From Methanosarcina horonobensis HB-1 = JCM 15518 (lineage in GTDB: Archaea > Halobacteriota > Methanosarcinia > Methanosarcinales > Methanosarcinaceae): a stretch of DNA of 64,000 nt. Where the stretch lies: positions 496,001-560,000 of the forward strand of contig NZ_CP009516.1 of the NCBI RefSeq assembly GCF_000970285.1, in the 5' to 3' direction. Numbering within the stretch: the stretch's first letter is position 1; every line of letters starts with the position of its first letter. Position numbers and translations under genes: made by a program. The notes under the pieces are model-generated. The model saw nothing but the letters and a program-made list of their open reading frames with translations, was not told the DNA's origin and did not search any database. Shown here in pieces: positions 52,544 to 60,798 of this stretch.

Positions 52544-52824
52544 CTTTCCTCCGATTTCGATTTTTTTTCTGCTGGTTCCGGGCTTTCTTAAGAGCCCATG
52601 TCCTCAGTTCTTGTTGGCAGGTCATTGCTTTATATTTAATCTTTAGTGTAAATGAACTATAGAATGTTATTTCGTTTACTCATCTGGGAAGGGCAGAAAA
52701 TCAAAAGAGCTAAAGCTATCCAAAATTGAAACTCAAAAAAATAATGTTTAAAATTGGTTGAGTCAAATGAATCTTTTTGACTGCTGAAAAGCAGGCAGCA
52801 CACCCCGAATTCCTTTTCAGAAAC

Positions 52825-53568
52825 TCATCTTTTTATGGCTGATACAATCTCAGCTACTTTTGCAGCAACGTCTTTTACTTCTTCAACGATTGTGCCGGTG
52901 ACGATCATATCCGCACCTGCAGAGGTACAGAGCTTTGCTGTTTGCGCGTCTCTTATCCCGCCGCCAACGATAAGCTTGTTTTCTCCGAGTACGTGTTTGA
53001 CAGCCCCTATCATTTCAGGATTGACTGGCGCATCGGCTCCGGATCCTGCTTCCAGGTAGGTATAGTGCATGCCAAGGTATTTGCCTGCAAGGGCATAGAC
53101 CGCAGCAATTTCAGGTTTCTTCTTGGGAATCAGTTTTGCATCCCCTACCCAGCCAACAGTGCCTCCTGGCTCGACTATAAGATATGCCATGGAGATTGGC
53201 TCTATCTGGCTTCTGTATACTAGCGGAGCTCCAAGCACCTGGTTTGTAATTACATATCCTATGTCCCTTGAGTTCAAAAGGCTCATGAAGAATACTGCAT
53301 CTGCGTAACTGCTGAGCCCGGCTGAACTTCCCGGGAAAAGGATGGTAGGGACGTTTACATTTTCTTTGATTTTTATTACAGTTTCATCTAATAGGGTTCC
53401 CGACGCTCCGGTTGAGCCCCCTATCATGATGGCATCAGTGCCTCCTTCAACTGCTGCAAGAGCAATTTCGGCGGCTCGTTCAGGCATCTGGGACGCCGGG
53501 TCGATAAGGGTAAGATGAACTTTTCCGTCCTTTTCAATAATCTTCTGGAGGTGTATTTCCACCTGCAA
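52825..53568 (-). CDS. Geranylgeranylglyceryl phosphate synthase
   Basis: GGGP synthase makes the first ether bond of archaeal membrane lipids, joining geranylgeranyl diphosphate to glycerol-1-phosphate. The 247-residue TIM barrel shows KVHLTLIDPAS near residue 16, AIMIGGSTGASGTLLDETV (about 46-64), GGTVGWVGDAKLIP, YTYLEAGSGADAPV (about 169-182) and LIVGGGIRDAQTA (about 199-211). The start is TTG 53568, giving the expected MQVEIHLQK. The L40e gene ends 6 bp upstream, so the two are co-transcribed. Confidence 0.95.
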   Translation of the reverse strand: MQVEIHLQKIIEKDGKVHLTLIDPASQMPERAAEIALAAVEGGTDAIMIGGSTGASGTLLDETVIKIKENVNVPTILFPGSSAGLSSYADAVFFMSLLNSRDIGYVITNQVLGAPLVYRSQIEPISMAYLIVEPGGTVGWVGDAKLIPKKKPEIAAVYALAGKYLGMHYTYLEAGSGADAPVNPEMIGAVKHVLGENKLIVGGGIRDAQTAKLCTSAGADMIVTGTIVEEVKDVAAKVAEIVSAIKR

Positions 53569-53574
53569 AAAAGA

Positions 53575-54273
<699 letters not shown>

Positions 54274-55620
54274 GTGGCTATCCATCCTATAGAATACCGG
54301 TACGGTACAGCGGAAATGAAATATGTATGGAGTCAGGAAAATAGACTAGCTAAGATCTTACAGACCGAGGCAGCCCTTGCCCGGGCAGAAGCGGATATGG
54401 GACTTATCCCGGCAGAAGCAGCTGAAGTTATATCCGAATGTATTACATCTGTAAAGGCCGGAAGGGTTGACGAAATTGAAGCCGAAATCCATCATGATAT
54501 GATGGCTGTTGTTGTTGCGATTTCAGAAAAGTGCAGAGATGATGCAGGCAAGTGGGTTCACTTCGGAGCGACTTCAAACGATATTCTTGACACGGCAACG
54601 GCTCTCCAGATAAAGGATGCAATTGATATATTGGAAGATAAACTCAAAATTCTGCTTAAAGTTCTGGTAAACCAGGCAGAAGTCCACAAAAATACGGTTT
54701 GCTGCGGAAGAACGCACGGGCAGATAGGCGTTCCAACAACCTACGGACTTCGTTTTGCAATCTGGGCTTCCGAGATTTCAAGGCACCTTGATCGTCTGTA
54801 CGAACTGACTCCAAGAGCTACCGTAGGGCAGATGACCGGAGCTGTCGGGACTCAGGCAGCTTTTGGAAAATCCGGGGTTCTGATCCAGAAACTTACAATG
54901 CAACATCTTGGTATCGGGGCTGTGGACGTCTCAAACCAGATCATCCAGAGGGACAGGCATGCCGAATTTGTTATGTGGATGGCAAATACTGTTACCACTA
55001 TGGATAAAATCGGGATTGAAATAAGGACGCTTCAGCGCAGTGAGATTGCCGAGATTGAAGAGAGCTTTGGGAAAAAGCAGGTAGGTTCTTCTACCATGCC
55101 TCACAAGCGCAATCCTATAAAGTCCGAGCAGATATGCGGGCTCGCGCGGATAGTAAGGGCAATGGTTGAACCTGAACTTCTTAACAACACATTATGGGAT
55201 GAACGGGATCTGACAAATTCTTCTTGTGAACGAGTTGTTTTCCCTGAAGCCTGTGTGCTTACGGACCATATCCTTAAACTCGGAATCAGTGTTCTTGAAA
55301 ACCTCAGGTTCTATCCCGAAAATATTCGTAGAAACCTTGACCTGCTAAGAGGTCTGAATATGGGCGAAGCTGTAATGATAGAACTTGCAAAAAGAGGTGT
55401 AGGCAGGCAGGAAGCCCACGAACTTGTCCGGACTGCAGCAATGAGAGCCCATGACACAGGCCAGCACTTCAAACAGGTTCTGCTGGATACTCCATCTGTT
55501 TCAAGGTATCTGAGTGCCGGAGATATTGAAAACCTTGTAAACCCTGATAAGTATATAGGAACAGCAGTGGAACAGGTTGAAGGGCTCGTTGTAAAACTTC
55601 GTGAAACTTACTCCCTCTAA
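54274..55620 (+). CDS. purB: Adenylosuccinate lyase
   Basis: PurB splits SAICAR and adenylosuccinate in purine synthesis. The 448-residue fumarase-fold protein has AIHPIEYRYGTAEMKYVWSQ at the N-terminus, the catalytic-His segment CCGRTHGQIGVPTTYGLRFA (about 143-162) and the signature GSSTMPHKRNPIKSEQ (about 269-284). GTG 54274 is chosen because GGTGAT at 54264-54269 would lie inside the gene if the GTG at 54265 were used. Monocistronic, with a large gap downstream. Confidence 0.96.
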   Translation: MAIHPIEYRYGTAEMKYVWSQENRLAKILQTEAALARAEADMGLIPAEAAEVISECITSVKAGRVDEIEAEIHHDMMAVVVAISEKCRDDAGKWVHFGATSNDILDTATALQIKDAIDILEDKLKILLKVLVNQAEVHKNTVCCGRTHGQIGVPTTYGLRFAIWASEISRHLDRLYELTPRATVGQMTGAVGTQAAFGKSGVLIQKLTMQHLGIGAVDVSNQIIQRDRHAEFVMWMANTVTTMDKIGIEIRTLQRSEIAEIEESFGKKQVGSSTMPHKRNPIKSEQICGLARIVRAMVEPELLNNTLWDERDLTNSSCERVVFPEACVLTDHILKLGISVLENLRFYPENIRRNLDLLRGLNMGEAVMIELAKRGVGRQEAHELVRTAAMRAHDTGQHFKQVLLDTPSVSRYLSAGDIENLVNPDKYIGTAVEQVEGLVVKLRETYSL

Positions 55621-55847
55621 CCTTTTCTTTTTTGCCATTTCTTTGTCAAGAAAGACTGTTTGATATTTTTTATATACATATTTCCTGAGCATTATATTCA
55701 TTTGGTTATCTTTTTTTACAAAAAACGTAATTTTTGCATACTGACGGCTCTATTTATTTAAAAAGCATATTGAATTACACAAAAATGTAAATGAATTTAT
55801 ACAAAAGTAGATAATTATTCATTACACTGCATATTATAGTCGAGATT

Positions 55848-55865
55848 AAATATAAATATTTATAT
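55848..55865 (+). promoter_or_regulatory. Promoter (TATA box) of RNA element 1
   Basis: AAATATAAATATTTATAT is identical over 18 bp to the sequence upstream of the second element. Conserved bases continue (GATGAATTCTAT). Transcription would begin near 55873-55878. Confidence 0.6.
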
Positions 55866-55921
55866 CCGATGAATTCTATCTATCTAAAACCTTTATCAAA
55901 AGTCTATCCGAATTGGGTGAT

Positions 55922-56014
55922 GAGGCATCTAAAAATAGGCGTTGCGTAATTTAAAAATCTATTTGGGCTAGATGTGGTAGATGATTTACGGTGCGAAAGT
56001 GGATTAGATGCCTC
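55922..56014 (+). ncRNA. Putative structured RNA, copy 1
   Basis: A 93-bp element bounded by GAGGCATCTAA and its exact reverse complement TTAGATGCCTC, so a transcript would close with an 11-bp terminal helix. Inside, GCGTTGCGTAA pairs with TTACGGTGCG around a hairpin ATCTA/TAGAT. A near-identical copy lies at 56538, with 6 of 93 bases different. Four of these six keep pairing (G-C to A-U, U-A to U-G, G-C to G-U). Both copies follow the same TATA box. No open reading frame of note. I know no matching family; the true transcript ends are unknown and probably extend to about 55875-56050. Confidence 0.6.
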
Positions 56015-56476
56015 CTTTACTCCTACGTACAGGTTATTTATAAAATTTGTGCTAATCTCACCAGTGATTCTTCTTAAAAAATTCCCTCTCCCCTTACCTA
56101 TTTTTATCATCTTTCATATCTTGTTTAGCCAGTAGAGTTTTATTTTGAAGCATTGGTCTTTACTGATCCTTCCAGAGTAAAGATTGCAGGTAAAGTTTTC
56201 TTTACAAGCAAGATTTTTCTGATTTTTATTCCTATCTGTATTTTGCAAAATATTTACCTGTCTGGATTTGCGGAATAATATCAACAGTATCGCTCTTACT
56301 AGTAATTCCAATGGGTTCTTTATGCCCTGACCCTGGTGAGTCGAGAAAAAGAGAGAAACAATTTTTGTAGGGATATTAAAGCTTTTGATTCTTCACAGGT
56401 TTTAATGCTCTACTCTATACAAAATTATTTCTTTTACTTTAAAAGAAGACTGACTTGATATTTTATTTTACGAAAA

Positions 56477-56494
56477 AAATATAAATATTTATAT
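56477..56494 (+). promoter_or_regulatory. Promoter (TATA box) of RNA element 2
   Basis: AAATATAAATATTTATAT, identical to the box at 55848-55865. Its distance to the element is 61 bp from box start, versus 74 bp for copy 1. Confidence 0.6.
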
Positions 56495-56537
56495 ATGATA
56501 ATTCTCTATCCAAGTAAGCACTGCTTTGTGTGGTATT

Positions 56538-56630
56538 GAGGCATCTAAAAAACGGCGTTGCATAATTTAAAAATCTATTTGGGCTAGATGTGGTAGATGA
56601 TTTGTGGTGTGAAAGTGGATTAGATGCCTC
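56538..56630 (+). ncRNA. Putative structured RNA, copy 2
   Basis: Second 93-bp copy, with the same perfect 11-bp ends and internal stem (GCGTTGCATAA with TTGTGGTGTG). Similarity to copy 1 also continues past the 3' end: AGGTTATTTATA then AATTTGTG is shared 15-40 bp downstream. That the promoter and downstream parts are duplicated with the element favours a duplicated gene over a transposed MITE. It lies in a 1.3-kb gap between purB and the convergent ramA. Confidence 0.6.
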
Positions 56631-56936
56631 AATAATTCCTTATGATGAGGTTATTTATATAATTTGTGTTTATTCTGCACACAACCGCCCAAAACTTCCT
56701 TCTTGTTAAACCTTACTTTTCTCTTTTGTTTTGAATTCATTAAATGAGCTTCCTATCCCGAATTTTTTCCCAGTGTTTATATATAAACAGAACAATACTT
56801 AACGGCACTTTTAAATACCTTCAGGCGGATTTGCCCACATCTATTACTCCAAAAATATGTATTTGCCAGTTTTAGACTGACATTTTTCTACACTATCAGG
56901 ATCTTGGAATGCCGGTTCAGTGGTGATAAAACAGTT

Positions 56937-58565
56937 TCACTCCTGTTGCTCTGGTTTGAACACCTCAAGGTTCTCCCAGCTAAATTTGTCCGGAGGGCAA
57001 GCCCTTATGCATTTCTGGCAGTGTGCGCCCTCGCAAAGATCTGTACTTATCATAACCCTGTTTTCTTCATCAATTGTGATGGCTTCGTTAGGGCAGACTC
57101 TAATACACTTCCTGCATTCCGGGCAGTCAGCAACGACCATGGTCATATAGGTCCCCACTCTCTCAAGCACATGCAGACCTTCTTCCCCGAGAATAGGAAT
57201 ATCTCTCTCCACACGCTTATCCACAACAGGGTTGCTTATGGGTTCATCAAGTGATGGAAGTCCTTTCTTTTTAAGATACTTCTTAAACATCTTGAACGGC
57301 ATTCCCTCTTCCCAGTACGCAAGTTCAAGGACATAAGCATCCCGGAATTCCGGGGCAGTAGCAAACATTATGTGAGTGCCTATTATCTGGCTTGCAATGT
57401 CCTGAAGTTCCCAGAGCCTTTCTTCCGAAAGCAGGATCTCCTTTGCAACTGCAAGCGAGGTATTCCCAAGCTGGGCAATTTTTCCTGTTGAGTAAGGGAT
57501 TAGGCCAATTTTCTGGGCTTTTTCTGCATCCATATATGTGCCGGCAGCTCCTGCCATATACGCAGTGTCAATATCTGTCAGTTGAATGCCCGCAGCCGCA
57601 CAGAGAGTGATATGTCCTGCCCTGATTGCACCGATTGCTTTTCCTGCCTCTTTAAGGTCTCTTTCCGAGAAGGTTATTCTGTCCTGCAGGTGAATCAGTC
57701 CGTCAGGAGTCTTGATTTTTGGGAGCTCAACCAGATCGTGCCCCATGGCTTTTTCTATAAGAGCAATAACTCCCGTGCCTGTGATTCCTTTTGCCCTGAT
57801 CTGCCCCTCATCAAGAACTTCTCCGGTTTTAGGGTCGATAAGGTCTCCTGGATCTGATTTCATCTCTTCACTCAATACGTAATTTCTCAATGCTCCGTTC
57901 TCGAATTCAAAATCCGAAATTGCAAAGGGAGATGCAAGGGTTCCGTGCTTTATCTGTTGCCCTTCAAGAGCAGGACCTGCAGCTGCCGAGCCTGTATAAA
58001 TGATATCTTTTACTTTGAGTGCCATCTCGGCGTTAGTTCCATAGTCTGTTGCAATTGAAATCTCATCGCTATCAAGCATTCCTGATTTAGTTATCAGAGC
58101 AAGGGCATCGGCTCCTACTTCATGTTTTATTGCAGGAGGGACTACAACTTCACAGTTGAACTCCTCAAGCCCTGAAATTTCGGAGCTGGATATTATTCTT
58201 GCATCCCTGTTCTGTTCCTGTATATTGTACTTCTTTTTCTTACGTTCCCCTGCATAAGCCAGGTCTTCAATACTGATTCCCTGAAAAATGGATAACTGGA
58301 TCGGGTTTCCGCAGATAGAAAGTCTGTCCAGTTCTCCGCTTTGCACATCAAGTGTCTGGAACAGATTTTTTACTGCATTTATTGAGAGTCCATGCGCAAG
58401 ATCCTGCCCGTAATGAATTGCGAAGTCCATGTGATCCATCACATTCGCTCCTGGAAGGGGGTTTCTCAGTGTTATTACTGTCCTTTTGATTTCTTTTGTA
58501 TCCAGGTCAATCTTTTGAGCTCGATATCCACTTGTTCCCAGGTCAACTGCAACTCCATATCTCAT
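56937..58565 (-). CDS. ramA: Methylamine corrinoid protein reductive activase
   Basis: RamA uses ATP to reduce the inactive Co(II) corrinoid proteins of methylamine methyltransferases to Co(I). The 542 residues start with an ASKHA-type ATPase domain (MRYGVAVDLGTSGYRAQKID) that continues through IATDYGTNAEMAL and AYMAGAAGTYMDAEKAQKIG (about 339-358). Two C-terminal [4Fe-4S] motifs follow: CPECRKCIRVCPNEA (about 485-499) and CEGAHCQKCIRACPPD. The length and domain order match RamA rather than bacterial RACE proteins, whose ferredoxin is N-terminal. No methylamine methyltransferase genes are adjacent. Confidence 0.93.
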   Translation of the reverse strand: MRYGVAVDLGTSGYRAQKIDLDTKEIKRTVITLRNPLPGANVMDHMDFAIHYGQDLAHGLSINAVKNLFQTLDVQSGELDRLSICGNPIQLSIFQGISIEDLAYAGERKKKKYNIQEQNRDARIISSSEISGLEEFNCEVVVPPAIKHEVGADALALITKSGMLDSDEISIATDYGTNAEMALKVKDIIYTGSAAAGPALEGQQIKHGTLASPFAISDFEFENGALRNYVLSEEMKSDPGDLIDPKTGEVLDEGQIRAKGITGTGVIALIEKAMGHDLVELPKIKTPDGLIHLQDRITFSERDLKEAGKAIGAIRAGHITLCAAAGIQLTDIDTAYMAGAAGTYMDAEKAQKIGLIPYSTGKIAQLGNTSLAVAKEILLSEERLWELQDIASQIIGTHIMFATAPEFRDAYVLELAYWEEGMPFKMFKKYLKKKGLPSLDEPISNPVVDKRVERDIPILGEEGLHVLERVGTYMTMVVADCPECRKCIRVCPNEAITIDEENRVMISTDLCEGAHCQKCIRACPPDKFSWENLEVFKPEQQE

Positions 58566-58878
58566 ACAAATCCCCTCATTTTTTACTTTGCCGAGTACTT
58601 ACATCTCACTTAAGCCGTTTGAGATTTTATGTAATATTACTTTGAAAAATGACATATAAATAAATACGGTGATTTATTCATCCTCGCATATTTTAATCCC
58701 TGGTTGATTTTCTCTTATTGCCTGATCTTATTTTTAAAAAAACGCCTTCTCTAGCTTTGTTTTCTCTGTTTTCTTTTTTGCAGGCAGATTGAATGTCTGG
58801 AATCATTTGCTAAAAAAACAGATATCGGGAGAGATACGGGTAGGATATTTTTATATACTACAAATGTCTTTGTATAGC
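58566..58878. promoter_or_regulatory. Divergent region of ramA and SRP RNA
   Basis: Contains the SRP RNA TATA box TTTTTATATACTA at 58848-58860, about 25 bp before the RNA 5' end, and the ramA promoter on the minus strand. No gene seen. Confidence 0.65.
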
Positions 58879-59193
58879 TGATGAGCTAGTCCGGGTAGCC
58901 CGGCGTTACCTGTAACCCGAAATCGCCGATACGCGGGGGACGAAGCCAAAGGAAGATGCGCCAGAGAGATTCCAGCCTGAAATCTCAACTGAGAAGCCCC
59001 GTCCTGCTTGGATGGTGCAGGTATGCGGACTTGCTGGAAAACAGGTTCTCATGCCCTAATCGTGGAAACCGGTCGAGGCCCGGAAGGGAGCAGACTTACC
59101 GTGGGCAACCGTCGCTTGCGGGGTCGCGGGGTGGAGAAGAGATTTCAGTCTACTGGAGCCTCCGAGGTACAACGACCTGAGGCGTGCTCATCA
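58879..59193 (+). ncRNA. Signal recognition particle (7S) RNA
   Basis: Archaeal-type SRP RNA of about 315 nt. The ends pair: TGATGAGC at 58879-58886 with GCTCATCA at 59186-59193 (helix 1). The highly conserved helix 8 sequence GTCGAGGCCCGGAAGGGAGC lies at about 59073-59092, followed by AGACTTACCG. The 5' Alu-like part CCGGGTAGCCCGGCG is also typical. A TATA box lies 20-30 bp before the 5' end. Open frames crossing this region are chance events. Confidence 0.93.
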
Positions 59194-59357
59194 CTATACA
59201 TATTATTAGATCTTTTTTATATTAGATCGTTTTTAATAGCTTGGCTTTATAATATAACTGTGATTTTTCTGGATTGACTTCTTAGACATGTTTTCTCTCC
59301 GGAAAAGGTTAAATATATGAAATGCATTTTAGGGGACGCGTTTCTAAAGTTCGATAT

Positions 59358-59442
59358 GACGAGATAGCCAAGCCCGGTATGGCGCGGGATTGCTAATCCC
59401 GTGATGCCCTGCATCCCGGGGGTTCGAGTCCCCCTCTCGTCG
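59358..59442 (+). tRNA. tRNA-Ser (GCT)
   Basis: An 85-nt class II tRNA. The acceptor stem is GACGAGA with TCTCGTC and discriminator G. The anticodon loop TTGCTAA gives GCT, which reads AGC/AGU serine codons. A long variable arm (about TGATGCCCTGCATCC) and T-arm GGGGGTTCGAGTCCCCC are present. CCA is not encoded. A TATA-like TTAAATATATGAAA lies at about 59309-59322. Confidence 0.95.
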
Positions 59443-59637
59443 TTTCTTTTTTCATAGATTCTTTTGTCTTAATTCTTATTTTTGTTTTTGTCTATAACTC
59501 TTAGTCTTCTGTATGTAAATTTTATATAAGATCTCACCTTATACCCTGTAATTAAAACTTCAATCTTATGCCTATTTATCAGTCTGGAAACTCAATGAGT
59601 TTAAGGCTTTATCGACAAAATAGATCGAGTCAAAACA

Positions 59638-60336
59638 ATGAAACGGATATCATCAGGAATACCTGAACTTGACGAAAGAATCGGCGGCGGATACCTGGCA
59701 GGCCGAGTCCTCCTTATCACCGGAGATACAGGGACCGGTAAGACGACTTTTACCATTCATTTTCTGCACAGGGCATGCCTTGACGGCAAGAAATGCGTTC
59801 TGGTCGCAACAGAGGAACTTCCTGAAGATATTCTCGACCAGTCTGAAATGCTGGGCCTCGGACTTACTAAATATCATGAAAACGGTCAGCTTACAATTGA
59901 GAGGTCTTTTCAGAACCGCTCAGAAAAGGTTCAGACTTCAAAATTTGGTTTTACTCCTGAAGGTCTGGAAATAGAACTGCCCACGCTCTCAGACTTTATA
60001 CCTGAAGGAACCGATGTTGTAGTTATCGATAATATCGGGGTTTTTACCCTCAGGCTTTCTATTCAGGACTTCAGAGATCAGTTTGATGCACTTAATTTTA
60101 TTTTGAGCACCAGAGGTGACTGTACGTCAATGTTTGTCATGGACGACACCGCATGCAAGATGACTCATAACCTTGCTGAATACTCGGTAAGCGGCTCTCT
60201 TCGGCTTATGGTAGATGAGAACCCGTATACGGGAAATATTGAGCGTTACATAAGGATTCCTAAAATGCGGAGGACATGCCTCAGTTTGAATCCCATCAGG
60301 TTTGAAATAACTTCATCAGGGATTAAACTCCTTTAA
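59638..60336 (+). CDS. Single-domain KaiC/RadA-type ATPase
   Basis: A 232-residue RecA-fold ATPase of the KaiC group. It opens RISSGIPELDERIGGGYLAG, with Walker A TGDTGTGKTTFTIHFL (about 29-44), LVATEELPEDIL (catalytic Glu pair near 61-62) and Walker B VVVIDNIGVF (about 121-130). A cysteine stretch RGDCTSMFVMDDTAC follows. Such proteins in archaea often act in signalling or with the archaellum (ArlH-like); this one lies before pilus/secretion genes but on its own promoter, so a link is only a guess. Confidence 0.87.
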   Translation: MKRISSGIPELDERIGGGYLAGRVLLITGDTGTGKTTFTIHFLHRACLDGKKCVLVATEELPEDILDQSEMLGLGLTKYHENGQLTIERSFQNRSEKVQTSKFGFTPEGLEIELPTLSDFIPEGTDVVVIDNIGVFTLRLSIQDFRDQFDALNFILSTRGDCTSMFVMDDTACKMTHNLAEYSVSGSLRLMVDENPYTGNIERYIRIPKMRRTCLSLNPIRFEITSSGIKLL

Positions 60337-60798
60337 AAAATCTGGTTCTCTAAGACTTTAATTTTTTTATTTTTTTCATTTTTCTTCTGCTTCTTCTTTT
60401 GTCCTTAATTTCTTCTCCATCTTTCCTGATTTTCTGTCCTTTTCAAACGTCTGTTTCTTGTGCTTCAAACTGATTTCTTTTTTGTTTAATTTTACGCAAA
60501 ATTTCTATCACATAATAAATATACTAAATCTAATATTATATTTTTTAATCAAAAGATTTATACTATTAAATCCTATTTCTTATTTGATTAATAATCAAAA
60601 GTTCAGTGGTTTTTTATTTTTGTTTCTCTAAAATGAGTGAATGCAACTTAAATTAATACATAAAAGTATTTGGTAATATAACTGATAATGTCGGAAAATT
60701 ATCAAAAACTAAACCAAAAGTTTAGGAAGAATTTAGATTATTATTTTATACTGATGGTCACTTTGTGAGGGGAATAATCCTCAGTGGGGTGAGCTTCT
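60337..60798. other. Intergenic region, 462 bp
   Basis: Very T-rich for about 120 bp after the KaiC-like stop, a likely terminator. Further on are AT-rich DNA, a repeated AATCAAAAG (near 60548 and 60593) and promoter sequence for the secretion ATPase; GTGAGGGGA at 60765-60773 and GTGGGGTGAG at 60783-60792 precede its start. Confidence 0.5.

Larger units (their letters stand above)
55621..56936. other. Long intergenic region, 1.3 kb
   Basis: Between the convergent purB and ramA genes. It contains the twin RNA elements and their promoters, and otherwise only AT-rich DNA. Short frames at 55904-56110 and 56114-56311 (minus) have no credible products. Confidence 0.6.

Noticed and set aside
55922-56630. 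Reading the twin 93-bp elements as MITEs
   Set aside because: They have inverted ends, but no target duplications, and similarity continues outside the ends into promoter and downstream DNA; pairing-preserving changes fit RNA better. Not fully excluded.
58956-59277. Two overlapping open frames of 74 and 89 codons
   Set aside because: They lie inside or across the SRP RNA gene, whose conserved helix 8 and end pairing explain the sequence.
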